From the NCBI GenBank assembly GCA_025917655.1, contig CP084609.1, positions 1,550,001-1,614,000 of the forward strand: a DNA stretch of 64,000 nucleotides. Direction: 5' to 3'. A program made the translations under genes and the position numbers. The stretch is from Chlorella sorokiniana (taxonomy: Eukaryota; Chlorophyta; Trebouxiophyceae; Chlorellales; Chlorellaceae). The notes below the pieces were generated by a model. That model was not told the DNA's origin and did no database searches. It worked only from the letters and a program-made list of their open reading frames with translations. Shown one piece after another: positions 33,473 through 46,902 of this stretch (the first letter of the stretch is position 1; every line of letters begins with the position of its first letter).

Positions 33473-33864
33473 GGCCAGTTGCTGAACAGCGATGGAGTTT
33501 GATCAGGTCGAGGATGCAAAAAGATGGGTGATGGACAGCGAGGAATGTGGGCACCAGCTTATAGGGGCCCTGTACCGCTCAGCCGTACAGCCAGGCTGGA
33601 AACCACTTGCTGGCGTGTTAGCGAAGCCCTTTGGCATGCTCGCATTGGATTGCGCGGCACGATCCCTGCATGCCGGTCGGGATGCTCCGTGCCAAGGTAT
33701 GTGGCGGAAGCCAAGGGCGGCAGGACGCCGCTAGCGGCAGCACGCCAGAAGGGTGGCATGAAATATGCAGTCCTGTCATACGGCTGGCTTCCATGCGCAC
33801 TGGCGTATGGCTCGACTGCAGCAGTTACACTACATGAACAGCAGCTGACGGATGTGGCGCCGCC
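33473..33864. other. Spacer between the 116-aa gene and NAT10
   Basis: About 390 bases with the promoter of the small gene and the NAT10 3' UTR. A minus-strand TGTAA lies at 33825-33829. Confidence 0.55.
33825..33829 (-). terminator. TGTAA polyadenylation motif for NAT10
   Basis: Minus-strand TGTAA 36 bases past the NAT10 stop, close for this motif but compatible. Confidence 0.5.
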
Positions 33865-36800
33865 TCACTGCTTCTTCTTCTTGTGGTGCCGCTCGCCGCC
33901 GCCGCCGCTGCCCTTGTGCTTCTTTCCCCCGACTGCTGCTGCCCTGGCTTTGCCGCGGCCTTGGCTGCCCGCTTCTTCCCGTCGGCAGACTTGACGGCAA
34001 CGATGCCGCCGCTCTTCAAGGCAGCTGCGCCACCAACCGCCGCATCAAAGTCGGCATTGGCTGCGATTGCAAAGTGGGCGAGGTCCTCAGCGCGGAACTG
34101 CTCCCGCATCGCCGCCTTGACCTCCTGTGCACATGCCAGGGGAGCAAGAGCAGCGCAGCATGGGTGGGTGGGGTGAGTGGGGGAGGGGGCGGGGAGGGGC
34201 AAGGCCGGCCAACGCTGCACCCCCACAGCCCCGGCTGGGGGCCAGAGGAGCCCACGACTCGGCACAAGAGCGGGCGGCGTGGCCCACCTCTGCCGCCTCG
34301 TCCAGCTCGGCATCCAGGTCGGCCTCGTGGGGCGCCAGGTCAGCGCCGCCGTTGCGCGCCGCCGCCGCCGGCCTGGGCAGGCTGCGCTCCACCTCGGCCT
34401 CCTTGGAGGCGCGCAGCAGGCCGTGCAGGCGCCGCACCGCCTTGTTGAACAGGGCCAGGGCCTGGCTGGGGGCAGCTGCAGCCACTCCTCCAGCTGCCGA
34501 GGAGGGAGGGCGCAGGGCGCAGGGCTGGTCAGAGAGGAAGCAAAAGCGAGGGAGGGCGCCCTCGTCAGGAGGGGAGGCGCCTCACCGACGTGCCAGCGCT
34601 GTGCACCCTTCGCAGCGCAGCCGCAGCAACCTGCCTCAGCCCCCGACACCCACACCAAAGTCACCCTCAGCCCCCTCCCCCGCTCCCCCGGACGCCCACA
34701 CCCTATACCCTATACCCCCCCCCCTCCCCCGAACCCAACCCCCATTTACACACACACCTTGCCGATGTCGTGCTGCTGCAGGCCCAGCACCGCCAGGATT
34801 GCGGCCTGGGAGAAGGAGAGGGGCGCGGGCAGGCGGCCGCCAAAGTAGGAGGCGGCCAGCGGCGGCACCAGGTCCAGCACCAGGTGGTGGTCCACCAGGT
34901 TGTTGCTGTACGCCTGTGGCGACAAAAGAAGGTGCGGTACGGGCGGCAAGCTGACAAGGAGGGGCCGAGGAACCGCGCAGCGGTGGAGCAGCCAGCCAGC
35001 GCAGGGGCTGTCGGCTGCCATAGCGCATTATTCGGGGCTTGCGCGGCCCGAAACACTTTCAACCTGTGACTCAGCAACCACGACCACAACCTCCCCCCAC
35101 CCACCCCACACCCCCACACACCCACACACCTGCAGGCGCTTGAGGTCGAAGGGCGAGAGGGGTGCGCCGTCTGCCTTGCGCACCACCACGCCCTCCGCCA
35201 CCGCCGCTGCGCTCTCCGCCTCGCTCCAGCTCAGCTTGGGGTCCAGCAGCGACAGCACGAGGGCGGGGGAAGTCGCGGAAGGCGCCTGCGGCAAGGCGGG
35301 GAGGGCTAGCACGGCATGCGGTGTGGGCGGGGCAGCTTGCAGGGGCCGGGGGTGGAACCAGCGTGCCAGGCTGGCAGGCTCTGCCTCCACCGCCTGCCCA
35401 CCACGGCCTTCCTTGAGCTGCAGGCGGCGATGCACAACGAAGGGAGCAACGCCTGCCAGCCTGGCCTGTTTCCCCCCCAAGTTGGGCGCTGTGCTGGCAG
35501 CAGCGGGAGACGGCAGCCCACCCATCCCTCCCTCCTGCCAGCGGAGCTGTGCCGTCTGCAAAAGCGGCGGCAACAGGCAAGCAGCAGCGCGCACCCGACA
35601 GCAGCGTCATGAGGCGCGCGCGGAAGTCGGCCACAAAGGGGTCCAGCCAGGAGGGGTCGGCCACGTCGGGCGACCTCAGCGGGCGCAGCATGATCACCGT
35701 GTGCTCGCCTGCGGCGGCGGCAGCGGGGGCTGTGGGGAGGGGCTGTGTCCGCACCGGAAGGACCGTGATACCGGCTCCGCAGCTGGCGGGGCCGGTGGCT
35801 GCCAAAGCATTACCGGGTAGTGAGGAGGTCACTACAGCCCACATCACCCACGGCCGCCCAACTCGCGCACCGACGCCCCCTGCACAGACTCTTCCCGCGT
35901 CGCCCCAAACCAACCCCACCTGTCACGTCGCTGGGCGTCTGACGCAGGTAGACCGGGCGGAAGGCGGAGCGCCGCCAGAAGGCCAGCAGCTGCTGTGTCA
36001 GCCCAAAGGACACCCCAGGTAGTGCAGGCGCTCGGCGGGGCGGTCGGCCAGGTTGACCAGCAGGGGGCAGCCCCGCCCGCGGCTTGAGCTCCCTCGCCGA
36101 GCAGGCTGCCGCCTGGGGCAGAGGCAGGGCGGGAGAGGGGGTGGGCGGAATGGCATGAGTGGCTTGAGTGGCTGCGTGGCTGCGGGAGCTGCGGGTAACC
36201 CGGGAGCAGGGGTGAACGGGGCCAAAAAGCCAGGACACGCGTGCGCTGAGGAAGGGGCACGCGCGCTAAAGACTCGGTCCAGCTCAGTTGCAGTGGCGGC
36301 ATGAGGGCAGGGTGCTTGCAGCAGGCAGGCAGGCGCGGCTGGCGCAGCGGCGGGATGTGCCGAGAGGGCATCCCGGCGTTGCCCATGCTTGCGGCGGGCA
36401 GCCAGGGTACTGCTCGCGGCGGCGTCGCTGTCCCCGCATGTGAACGGGCCGGCAGCCAGCAGGAGGCTGTGGCCCTACCTGTGGGGGCGCCTGCCGTGGC
36501 AGGCTGCAGGCAAGGAGAGGCAGCAAGGGGGAGCGACGGCAGCGCGAAGCGACAAGGGGCGGCGGGGCAGCGCACCCTGCGGCGCAGCGGCGGGGCCGTT
36601 GGAGAAGCGGTTGCCGGCGGGAGCGGCGGCGCCGTCTGCTTCGTCGTCCGACATCACATCCGCGATCTGGCCCTCGTAGTAGCGCCGCAGCTGGTCCAGG
36701 GCACGCGTGCCGTAGCTATAACGGGTGGAGGTGTGTGGGGGGAGCTGGTTGGGGGGCAAGTCAGCGCATGTTGCCGCTGCACAAACGCAGGCTGAATGCT

Positions 36801-39800
36801 GAGAAAGCGTGCGTGCTGCCTGCGCGGCTACTGTTCCACAAGATGGGCCAGATGCCAGCCAACGCATGCTCCCTGGGCCAATCTTCGCTCACCCACCCTG
36901 CCGCCACCTCTCACACAGGTGGAGCACACATGACACTCATTCAACCCCCCACCCTCCCCCTTCCCTCCCCCCCAACACACCCTTCCCGGCCAGCACAGCA
37001 CAGGGGGCGGCGGCTCACCCGGCGCGCGACACCTCTGGGTGCACCGCGATGCGCACCACTCGCGCCCCCGACAGGCGCGGGAACTCGGCGTCCTGGAACT
37101 GCTGGCCCACGGTCCAGGGGATGAGGTCGCCCTGCGGCAGCTGCCCCGCAGCCAGCGAGGCCTGGGCGGAGCGCTGGGAGATGGACCCCTCCAGCGCCAC
37201 CTGCACCACCGCCAGCACGTCCGGCAGCACATTCTGCGCGGTTTTGGGGGCGGGGGTGGTCGGTGCAGCCAAGGTGGAGCTCTGACCAGGCAGGTCAGAC
37301 TCTGAGTGCGAAGCAACCCAAACCCACAACCCAGCTGAGGCAAGCAGTGTCAGCAGCGGCGGCAGCAGCTGCCGGCTGCGCCCGCACCTGCGTCTCGTCC
37401 ACGGGTCCCAGCAGCACGAAGAGGTGATGGGCGGGTGCGTCGGACATGAGGATGAGGTCGTTGGGGGTGTTCTTGTAGTGGCTGGCCACGTAGAGGGACA
37501 TCATGCGCTGCAGGAACGTCTCGCTGGCCTGGGCGGCGGACGAGGGGAAAAGAGGGGTGGTGGTGATGGGGCAGGAGTGCAGACAGCAAGCGAGTCAGGT
37601 TTCGGGCAAAGGAGGAGAGAGAAATAACTGCTGGGCAGTCGGCGGAATAAAAGCAATCGTCAAGGATGCATCCAAGCGGGGGAGAGGAATTTGCGCAGCC
37701 AGTGTGTTGGAAGATGCCATGGCGGGGGCACAGCCAACGATTGAAGCTGTCGGGTGATGTTGCAAGCGCGCGACCGGGGCCACAACCTCAGTCAATGGGG
37801 CGCCCGCTGGAATGCGCTTGCGTGCAGTTTGCTCCGTGCATGCATGCAGCGCAGGCATGGCAGCAGCGGCAGGCAGACGGCAGGCGTGGGGCGCAGCGCG
37901 GCCGCAACGCAGCACAGCAGAGGCTGGCGCTGCCGCTGCTTGTACCGCTGCCGTACCTTGTGGTACGAGAAAAGCGTGTCTCGCTCAACGTAGAACAGGT
38001 CACACTCCTCTGCGCAGCAGAACAAATACACCACAGCGTGCTGAGCACGGGCAGCCACCACGATGCGGCAGCCACCACTGGCCACCCATCACCGGCGCCG
38101 CACGCCCCCTTGCCCAGGCCTCCTTCATAGCGGCGGAGCAAACACTGCTCCGCCCAAGGGGTGTCAAGTGAGCCTCCTCGTCTCCCCACCCCTGATTACC
38201 CCCACACACGCACCTGGGTGCGGCAGGCGTGCGGGCGGCGGCGGCGTGTGCTCTGCGGCGTCCAGGCACAGCAGCTCGTTCAGCCAGCGCTCCACCTTGT
38301 CGCCCAGCGAGTACCTGGGAAGGGGAGGGGGCAGCATGGGTCGCGCGCGCGTAGAGCTCAAGCCGCCTGCTCAACGGTGGGGCTGGTGCAGGTAGGGAAG
38401 CGCTTGGGCTGCCAGGCTGGGGGCCTGGTGCGCCGCAGAGGCTGGGCAGGCGAGGCAGAACTTGCAGGCAGTGCAGCGCGGCCGCAGGGCTGGGACGTGA
38501 TGCGGCGGTTGCGAGGCAGCTGCACGACAGCTGCACGGCAGCCGCCCACCTGATTGGCTCCCCCAGGATGACCTCCCTGAAGGTGCGCCCGCGGGCGGCG
38601 GCGCCGCCCTCCTCGCCCCCGCCTTGCCCTCCCCGCTGGCCAGCTTAGCGCCCTGCTGGCGCAGCTGCTGGATGAGCTTCAGGGACAGGCTGCGCCCTGT
38701 GCCCTCGTAGCCATTCACTGCAGGGCAATGAGAGGGGGTGGGCCTTTAGCAGCAGCGCAGCCAGGGGAGGGGCGGAACAGCCGCCACTCGCCCACAACCC
38801 TCACGACCTTCCCTTGCCGCTTTCCCTGAAAACAAGCGAAACCAAGTTACGGCACGCAGCGGCGGCTGCAAGTGCTGTCCCCGCCGGCTCAGCTGCGTAC
38901 CCCAAACCAGTGCCCCGGTCAGCTGCCCAGGCAGGCAGTACAGGGCCGCCGCAGCGGTACAGCTGCCCCCAGCGCCGCACCCGTGGAGCACAGGAAGACG
39001 AGGTATGGGCCCAGCATGGCCTTCACCAGGGGCAGCGGGATGGCGGCCGCCTCGTCAATCACCAGCAGCTCTGCCTGCGCCAGCTTGGCGTGGTGCTGGG
39101 GCTGGATGTACTGCACGGTCTGGCGGTGGTGGCGGTACACGTTCACCCGCACCACCGCGCGGCCAAAGGCGGGGTTGGTGCTCTCCACCAGGTCGTAGTC
39201 AATGTGCTCCTGTGTGTGTGTGGGGAGAGGGGGTTATGTGTGGGTGTGGGTGTGGGTGTGTGTGTGTGGGGGGGGGGGGGTTGAGGGGGAGGGGGAAGGA
39301 GAGAGGGGAGAGAGGGGAAGGCAGGGATGCAGGCGACTGGGGCCAGGCCGATACGCAGGCGTGCAGCAGCATGTGCGCGCTTTGAGCCACCCAGCTTGCT
39401 GCACACAACTCACTGCATGCCGCGTGGCCCAGAACCGTACCGCCCAGCGCTGCCAGCCCGTACCGCACCTTGTACTCCAGCTCGTCCAGCCCCTTGAACA
39501 CAAACTCGAACAGGGTCCGCAGGTTCTCGGGGAGGGGCGGTGACGAAGATGTTGGAGTAGCCCAGGGCCAGGGCCCCCGCCACCGCCAGCCCCAGCGCCG
39601 CCGACTTGCCGCGCCCCGCGCCGCCGTCAGCGCCACCGTCGACCGCAGCGTCTTCTCTGCAGGGCGGCGAGAGCGGGTGAGGTGGGAGAGGATTGGGCGT
39701 TGCATGCAAGGCGTTGGAAGAAGGGGGCCAGGGGCCACCGGGTGACGCCTGCTGTTGGCCTCTGCGGCGACGCAGCCGCCCGCAGGCACCGCCAGGCAGC

Positions 39801-42090
39801 TGGCCACCGCTGTGGCAGCGCAGCCCTCCCCAGCGGCGCTGCCCGCCGCCCAACAATGCGCTGCGTGCTGGCAGATGTCGTGTGCTCATGAACCTGCCAG
39901 GCCCACCCTCCCGCTTGCGAGCTCACCCGAAGCCGCGTCCAGGAAAGTGACCACCGCCTTGGCTTGGTCCAGGGTGCGGCACTTGCCCACCAGCGCCCGG
40001 CAGGCTGCACCACGCGCAGGCACGGCGGGAGAGCCAGCAGGGGTGATTCCAGGAGGCGGCAGGAGGCGGCACCGGGACGAGCACAGCGACAGCCAGGAGA
40101 GGGCTGCAGGCGTGTGGCCAGCCAGCCCGCAGGCTGTGCGCCTGCAGCGGCAAGCGCAGCGCACTCACGCCCAGCCCATCCCCCACCTGCGTGTCCTGGA
40201 GCGACTCGCTCAGGTCCTTGAGCTCGGCGGAGGCGGCGGCGGAGGGCAGCTCCAGCGCAGGGGTGCCGTCGGGGTTGGTGGGGATCGGCTGCAGGTGCTT
40301 CCTGCGGGCGGCGCAGGGAGGCGAGGCAGAGGCGATGGGGTGCAGGGAAGCGCGCAACGAGCGACGGCAGAGGGCCAGCTGGCAGGCAAACGGTGCCTGG
40401 GGAAATGCGGGCGCCTGCCACGGCCTCCCCCTGCTTCTGGCAGCACTGCACTCAGCGGTGACTGCATGCTCCTCCGTGGGGAGTGTGTATGTATGTGATT
40501 GCACCAGAGGGATGAGTGTGTTGGCTGGCTGGCGCTCACGTGCGTGGAGGTGGGCAGTATGTTGAGTTCGTCGTCCATCAGGATGCAGTTGGGGCAGGAT
40601 GCCAGCGACAGCACCAGCCGCTCGTTGAAGCGCCCTGCAGCATGGGGCGGCGGGCGCGGGTCGGCACGCCGCACCCGACAGGGCGGCGGCAGGCATCCAC
40701 CGAGCCTCCTTTGCCCGCATTGCGGCCGGCCTCCACCCAGCCCCCTCTCTTGGCCCTGCCTTCCCAGCAGCTGCACGCAGTCAGGGGAGGCGCCCTGCCG
40801 GTAGGCCCGGCCGCTGTTGCCCGCCGGGCGAGCACCCACCCGTCACGTTCTGGTGCGACTCTGTGCGCAGGCGTGCGTGGACATCCATGGTGAGGGAGTA
40901 GAGGCGGGTGAGGGAGTCGAGGGAGGAGAGGAGCAGCACGACGACGCCGCCGCCCTCCACCGTCTCCACCGTGCGCGCCATCAAGTTGGGCGTCAGCGCC
41001 TCAAAGTCCTGCCCCAGGGTGGGTGGGGGTGGGGTGGGGTGGCTGTGTGAGCGTTGTGATGCACTCTGGAAAGCGTGAATGGGCTGGCCAGGCAGGCGTG
41101 CAACTGAGCTGATAGGCGGGGCTGCGCCCGCGGAATGGACCGCGGCGGCGTCCAGCGCCCCTTTACACTGGGCCGAGCTGCAAGAAACACACGCGAGTCG
41201 GCCCACAATCCGCCAATCCCACGAGGCGGCCACAACTGATCCCGCCACGCTCCCCTGATCACAATCACCGTCATTGCAAACGGCGCCGATACGCAAGCTG
41301 GCGCTGCGGCTGCGGAAGCCACAGCGGTAGAGGAATAGCCCTTGCCACGGCCGCACCCAGCAAGCAAGTCACCTGCAGCACCAGCATGCCGTACGTGTTG
41401 CCCAGGATCTTGTGCGTGTCGGCGTAGTAGCAGTAGCGGATGTTGGTGGAGGCCACAAACAGGGCAAAGGGGTCCTCCTTCTCGGCGTCCAGCAGCCCGC
41501 GCTGCAGCAGGCAGGGTTGGAGCAACGCATCAAGGTGAAGCTGCCAGATGGGCTGGGGGCTGCCACGCAGAGCTTGCGGTAGCGACTGCCGGCGTTGAGA
41601 CACGCAGGCAATACAGAATGCGCGGCAAGGCGCCGTGGACTCTTGCACGCGTGGGCTGCCGCCGCCCCCCCCACACACACACCTGCGCCATCTTCTTGAT
41701 CTGCTTCATGCGCTTCTTCTTGTGGCTGGACAGGTACAGCTCCTTCTTGTAGCACCACAGCACGCTGGGCCGCGCCTTGACGACCGTCTTGGACAGCATG
41801 TAGTGCAGGTTCACCACCTGGGTGGTAACGAAACAAGGTGCGGGAGCAGCAGTGATGAGCAGCAGCAGGGAGGTGGCGCATGCAACCTGGCGGCGAGCTG
41901 ACCGGGTGTTGTGAGGGCTGGGAAGCGCCTGTCAGCTCTGCGACCTAGGACCGCATCCCATCCAAACCTCCGCAGCATAGCACACCTGGTCACGCCCCTT
42001 GTCGCCCACAATCACGAACAGCGACCGCTGCCCCGTCTTGACGCAGTTCTCCACAAGCGTGCGGATGCGGGAGTCCACCTTCTTCCTCAT
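33865..42090 (-). CDS. NAT10: RNA cytidine acetyltransferase (NAT10/Kre33/TmcA type)
   Basis: This nucleolar enzyme uses acetyl-CoA and ATP to make N4-acetylcytidine in 18S rRNA and in tRNA-Ser/Leu, and it is needed for small-subunit maturation. The ATG at 42090 opens KKVDSRIRTLVENC, then VVNLHYMLSKTVVKARPSVL and WCYKKELYLSSHKKKRMKQI. The N-terminal domain continues with NIRYCYYADTHKILGNTYGM and CPNCILMDDELNILP. A RecD-like helicase follows: Walker A around TAARG..GKSAALGLAVAG, then LLVIDEAAAIPLPLVKAMLG and GYEGTGRSLSLKLIQQLR. The GNAT domain has MSLYVASHYKNTPNDLILMS, PAHHLFVLLGPVDETQ, LSGARVVRIAVHPEVSRAGY and GTRALDQLRRYYEGQIADVM. The C-terminal part has FSQAAILAVLGLQQHDIGK, ALALFNKAVRRLHGLL and a basic tail ending HHKKKKQ. 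It is rich in short introns. Frame breaks at GC runs occur near 33930, 39530 and 39610. The gene is divergent from SerRS. Confidence 0.95.
39209..39300. repeat. (TG)n and poly-G tract in a NAT10 intron
   Basis: Alternating TG and TGGG units followed by a run of about 13 G, then GGGGGAGGGGG. On the transcribed strand this is pyrimidine/CA rich, a typical short-intron filler here. Confidence 0.85.
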
Positions 42091-42724
42091 GCTGCCGCTG
42101 CTTGTTCGCAATCTTGGTCCGCTGGGTTGGTAGGACGTTCAGAGGCAGGCCTGCAAACAGACACAGGCGATCAGCGACCCGCAAGCGTGTCCTAGACGAG
42201 CGCCGCCAGCGGCGGTGAAATGCCGGGCTTGGGGGCACCCTGGTTGGGCTCCACAGGCGCGGTCATACTCACACAATGACAAGCAGGCTGCGGCAATCGC
42301 TTGTTTGTGTGAGCGACGCCAGATGGGTACTCGGACTGTCGGGCTTTTGTACGTGCTGGCGCCACACTCAATACTATAATCGTGTTCCCTGTTATCAATG
42401 CAACGCCGTCACGACAGGAAAGGCCTAGCGACCAAGCAAACATGCATGTGTGTCACACGCATGCGGCTCCACTCCGCTTTCAACCTTCACAGTAGATATG
42501 ATGATGCTGGAGCGTTATACCAGATGCGTCAAACAACGCCTAAGCACGCCGTGGCTCTCGGAGGAAAGGCGGGAGGCAGCAAGATGGGCTAGCACGGACG
42601 GGATTGATCCTCTAGGTGTTTCACATCTTGATATTTCAACAGTGAGCTGTTGCTCTCAAGTTCACAGCAAAGATAAACGAGCAACAGCAGGCAGTCGCTT
42701 GGGCAAACAGCAAGACAGCGCGCC
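42091..42724. other. Bidirectional promoter region, NAT10 and SerRS
   Basis: 634 bases of lower GC between two divergent start codons, both of translation-related genes. No coding content is seen. Shared regulation is plausible from the layout only. Confidence 0.6.
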
Positions 42725-45700
42725 ATGTTGGACATCAACCTCTTCAGAGAAGGTGAATGCCGATGCAAACGATGACCATTGAGCTGGGAATCGCACAGAG
42801 CTGGTCTTGGTGCACACGGCTTCTGCCTGCTCGGCTGCTCGACGCGGCTCGTCCTCCCGCCTCTCCGGATGCATCTGGGCAGCAGAATGCTGTCTTATGC
42901 CACAAGCATTGCGGCGCTCAGCCCCTTCCTGCCCGCCCGCCTCGCCGCCTGTTGCCACCGCCTCACTGCTGCGTGCCCCTGGCTTCGTGCCGCAGAGCGT
43001 GGGGGCAACCCGGATGTGGTGCGTGAGAGCCAGCGACGGCGGTACGCTGATGTGTCCCTGGTGGACAAGGTGCTGGAGCTGGACCTGAAGTGGCGCGAGG
43101 GTGCGGCGACGCAGCCAGCCGCCGCCGCCTAGCCAAAGGCTGCCCTCACACGAGCACCGCTTGCATGCTGTGGCCAGCTTGCGTGGCAGCTCCTTGCAGC
43201 GTGGGCGGGTTATCAGCCATGCAGCAGGGGCCCGAGTCGCGTTGCGACATGTAGACCTGTGCTTCCGGCCCGCCAGACTGTCTGCCCCGCCCTGGCCCCC
43301 TGCAGCCCGCAGCCAGCTGGACACTCTCAACATGGACTTCAACAAGCTGAACAAGGAGATTGGAGCGCTGCGCAAGGCGAAGCAGGACGCCAGCGAGCTG
43401 CAGGAGAAGAGCAAGGAGATCAAGGTGCGCCGCTCGGCCGGGCGCTGTGCAGCCGCCGGCACGCCTGGGCTGCTTCCGAAGCCGGTGGCATGCCTTGCGT
43501 GAGCAGGCGCCTTGTCAGTTTACAGCTGATCATTCGCTCTGCTCCATTCGTCCTCCGTTCTCGGCCCTTCTGGCAGGCTGCCGTCAAGGCACAGGAAGAG
43601 CTGGAGCAGCGGCTGAGCGATGAGCGCGACGCGGCGCTGCTGCCCATTGGCAACTTGGTGCCCGACAGCGTGCCGGTGGATGACAACGAGGTGGGGGGAC
43701 TGCTGTGGTTATGCTGAGGGCGGGGGCAGCACAGAGGGAATGGTATGCTGCAAAATGTCAGGATCCCTGAGGGTTCCACAAGGTTTGAGACCAAGCTGCA
43801 GTCCTTCGCCTTCTGCACAAGCCTGCATATGCCGCTCTCCGCGCTTGGGCATTAGCTGCCGCGCTGCACGCCGCATGACGAGACGAAACTCATAGGATCA
43901 ACCATCGGACTGGGCCCCTGCCGGGGCCCGCGTGCCGACGCTCTGTAGTTTCCGATGGCATGCATGCGCTGGCTGCCCGCGCCTGTCGGTGCCTGATGCT
44001 GGGTACCAGTGAGCTTGGCTTTCCTCCCTGACCATCCCACACAGCCACAAAGCCCTTCCCCCTGCCCCCCTCCAGGACAACAACGTGGTTGTGCGCACCT
44101 TTGGCGAGCCGCGGCAGGAGGCCAAGCTGTACAACCACGTGGACCTGGTGCAGCTGCTGGACATTGTGGACCTGGAGGCCGGTACCGCAGTGGCAGGTGG
44201 GTGCTGTTTGATAAGGAGAAAGCGGGGTGGGGTGGGGGGGGGGATATCGGTAGGACGCCGCATTCAAGAGAAGAGCTGCCATCAGCATGGGGACCTTCTA
44301 TCTGCCTGGTGCACCCAGTCGCCCTGCCCTTCGGAAGGTGTTTGTTTCTGCTCGCTCTTCCGCCTTGCGGTTGCCCCAAGTAACAAGGGCGGCACCTCTC
44401 CACCCGCCCACCAAATTATTACCACACGCATAACACACACCCGGCGCTGCGCTGCTATCCACTGACGCGCGCAGGCAACCGCGGGTACTACCTGAAGGGG
44501 GAGGGCGTGCTGCTCAACCAGGCGCTGATCAACTGCGCGCTGCAGTGGGGCTACAAGCGCGGCTTCTCCCCGTGCACACGCCCTTCTTCATGCAGAAGCC
44601 CGTCATGGCGGAGTGCGCGCAGCTCAGCCAGTTTGACGAGGAGCTGTACAAGGTCACGGGTGCGTGTGTGTGTAGGGGGAGGGGGGCTGTTGTAGTCGTC
44701 TGGGCGAAAGGAATGGGTGGGATGGGTGGTGTGCTGTGCTTGTAAGGCCCCTCTCGCATGCCCTGTTGTCCGCGCCCGTGCATGGTGCTGTTACTGTGCC
44801 TCAGCCAACCCGCCCGGCTCCCCTCCTGGCCAGGCGAGGGCGAGGAGAAGTACCTGATCGCCACCAGCGAGCAGACGCTCTGTGCCATGCATCGCAAGGG
44901 CTGGTTCGAGAAGAACGAGGTGCGCGCGTGCGCTTGGCTGCAGAGCAGCTGGAGTCGTGTCATGCGAGCCGGGGGAGGAGAGGCAGCAGGGCTGATGCGC
45001 CTGGCCTTGCCGCCAATCGCTGCTGGCGGCGCTGCCATCCTGGTAGCCATCCACTTGCCAAACCTCCATGGCCTACATCCGTGCCCCCCTCCTCCAACCT
45101 CCAGCTGCCCATCAAGTACGTCGGCTACTCAACCTGCTTCCGCAAGGAGGCTGGCAGCCACGGCCGCGACACGCTCGGAATCTTCCGGTGGGTGGGGAGG
45201 GCGGCAAAGGGCATGTGTATGTGTGGGTTTCTGGGTGAGGTGGGCCTAAGAAGGGAGGGGATAGGCACTGGCCAGCTCATGGCAGGAGCCGGTGAAGCCA
45301 CCGTTGCATTGGCGGAGCGCCCCTGCTGCCACTCTGGCTGCAACGTAATGCGAGAGAAAGCGGGCACACCCCATCCCTACGTGGTTGCCTAGCCCCGTCC
45401 AGGAAAGTGCCCCTCTGCCTCCCCGCGCCCCCCGCCCGCAGCGTGCACCAGTTTGAGAAGGTGGAGCAGTTTGTGATTGCCTCCCCGCACGACGACGAGT
45501 CGTGGAAGGCGCTGGAGGAGATGGTTGCCAACGCAGAGGGCTTCTACCAGGCCCTGGGCTTCCCCTACCGGTGCGCCGCCATGCCCAGTCAGGACTGCGT
45601 TCTACAAAGCGGTGTTGCGTGTGTTGGTTGAGACAGGGCGGGGTGATCCACTCGCCACGAGGATGGGCCCCTGCTGCCACCTGGCCACACCCGGGCCCTG

Positions 45701-46708
45701 CCCACTGCCGTGCGTGGCATGCCGACAGTCTGGACAACCTAACGGGCTGCCGGTGCTTTGGTCATGCCTGCCCTGTCGCGCAAGCTCTGCCTCCCCTCCT
45801 CCCGCCTTGCGCCCTCCAGCGTGGTCAACATTGTGAGCGGCGCGCTGAACGACGCCGCCGCCAAGAAGTACGACCTGGAGGCCTGGTTCCCTGCTTCCAA
45901 GACCTACCGCGAGCTCGTCTCCTGCTCCAACTGCACAGACTTCCAGGTGGGGGCGGCCTGAGCTGGTCTGGGGCCTGGGGCGGCGGTGCGCAGAGCAGCC
46001 ATGGACCTCCAGAGCTGAGCCGCCCTGCTGGGCCCTCTGCAGTCGCGGCGGCTCGACATCCGGCTGCGCACGCTCAAGGGCCCCGCGGGGAGACCAAGAA
46101 AGAGTTTGTGCACATGCTCAACGGCACGCTGACGGGTGGGGCACAGAACCTACAACGCCCTCTCCGTTTTCATGGCACAGCACTGCCCCCGCACCGTCAC
46201 CGCCTGCACCTGCGGCGCATTATGGCTGGCCTCCCTGCGCTTGCCCTGACTCAGCACCTGTGCCCCCTTTGCTGCTGCCCCGCCGCAGCCACCGAGCGCA
46301 CGCTGTGCTGCCTGCTGGAGAACTACCAGACGCCCGATGGGGTGGAGGTGCCCGAGGCGCTGCGCCCCTTCATGATGGGCATCGACTTCATCCCCTTCAA
46401 GTGGGTGCATTGCTGCCACGATGAGAGGCAGGGATGCTGCTGCTGGCGTGTATCTTTGCCGCCGCCTGGCCTGGTGGAGGCAGGGTGGCCAGGACGCAGC
46501 ACGCCTGGGCTCATAGGGCGCCACGCTGGCAGGCGGCGTTCTACAGTGAAGGCGCTGCTTTGCACTCGACTCCACGCGCTCCCTTTCCATGCTTCCGCCG
46601 AACAGGAAAGAATTTGACGCGAAGGGCAAGCTGGTGCCGCGGCGCGCGGCCAAGCCAGCGGCGGCGGCAAGCAGCGGCGACGCGGCTGCCTCGATGAGCG
46701 CCAGCTAG
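42725..46708 (+). CDS. Seryl-tRNA synthetase, cytosolic type
   Basis: Charges tRNA-Ser (and tRNA-Sec) with serine. The ATG at 42725 gives MLDINLFRE, the usual start of eukaryotic cytosolic SerRS, joined to [20 protein letters not shown]. The N-terminal coiled-coil arm follows ([38 protein letters not shown]). The class II core has [98 protein letters not shown] (motif 2), [53 protein letters not shown] and [20 protein letters not shown] (motif 3). The C-terminus is an Ala/Lys-rich extension ending ASMSAS, with no organelle presequence at the N-terminus. One frame break lies near 46090 at a GCGGGG run. Confidence 0.95.
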
Positions 46709-46902
46709 GCGGCAGCGTGTGGGCCCCCTCCCGCACTCCTTCCTGGGCCCCTGCGCCCCCGGTCACATTGGCTCCCTTGAAAAGTTCACCTTTAATGCCC
46801 TCCTATCAGAACTGCATGATCTTGCAACACCTTGTGGCAATCTTAACGCTGGCTGTACCGCGCGTGGCACCCATGTAGCTTGCACCCGCAAGGGGCACCC
46901 GC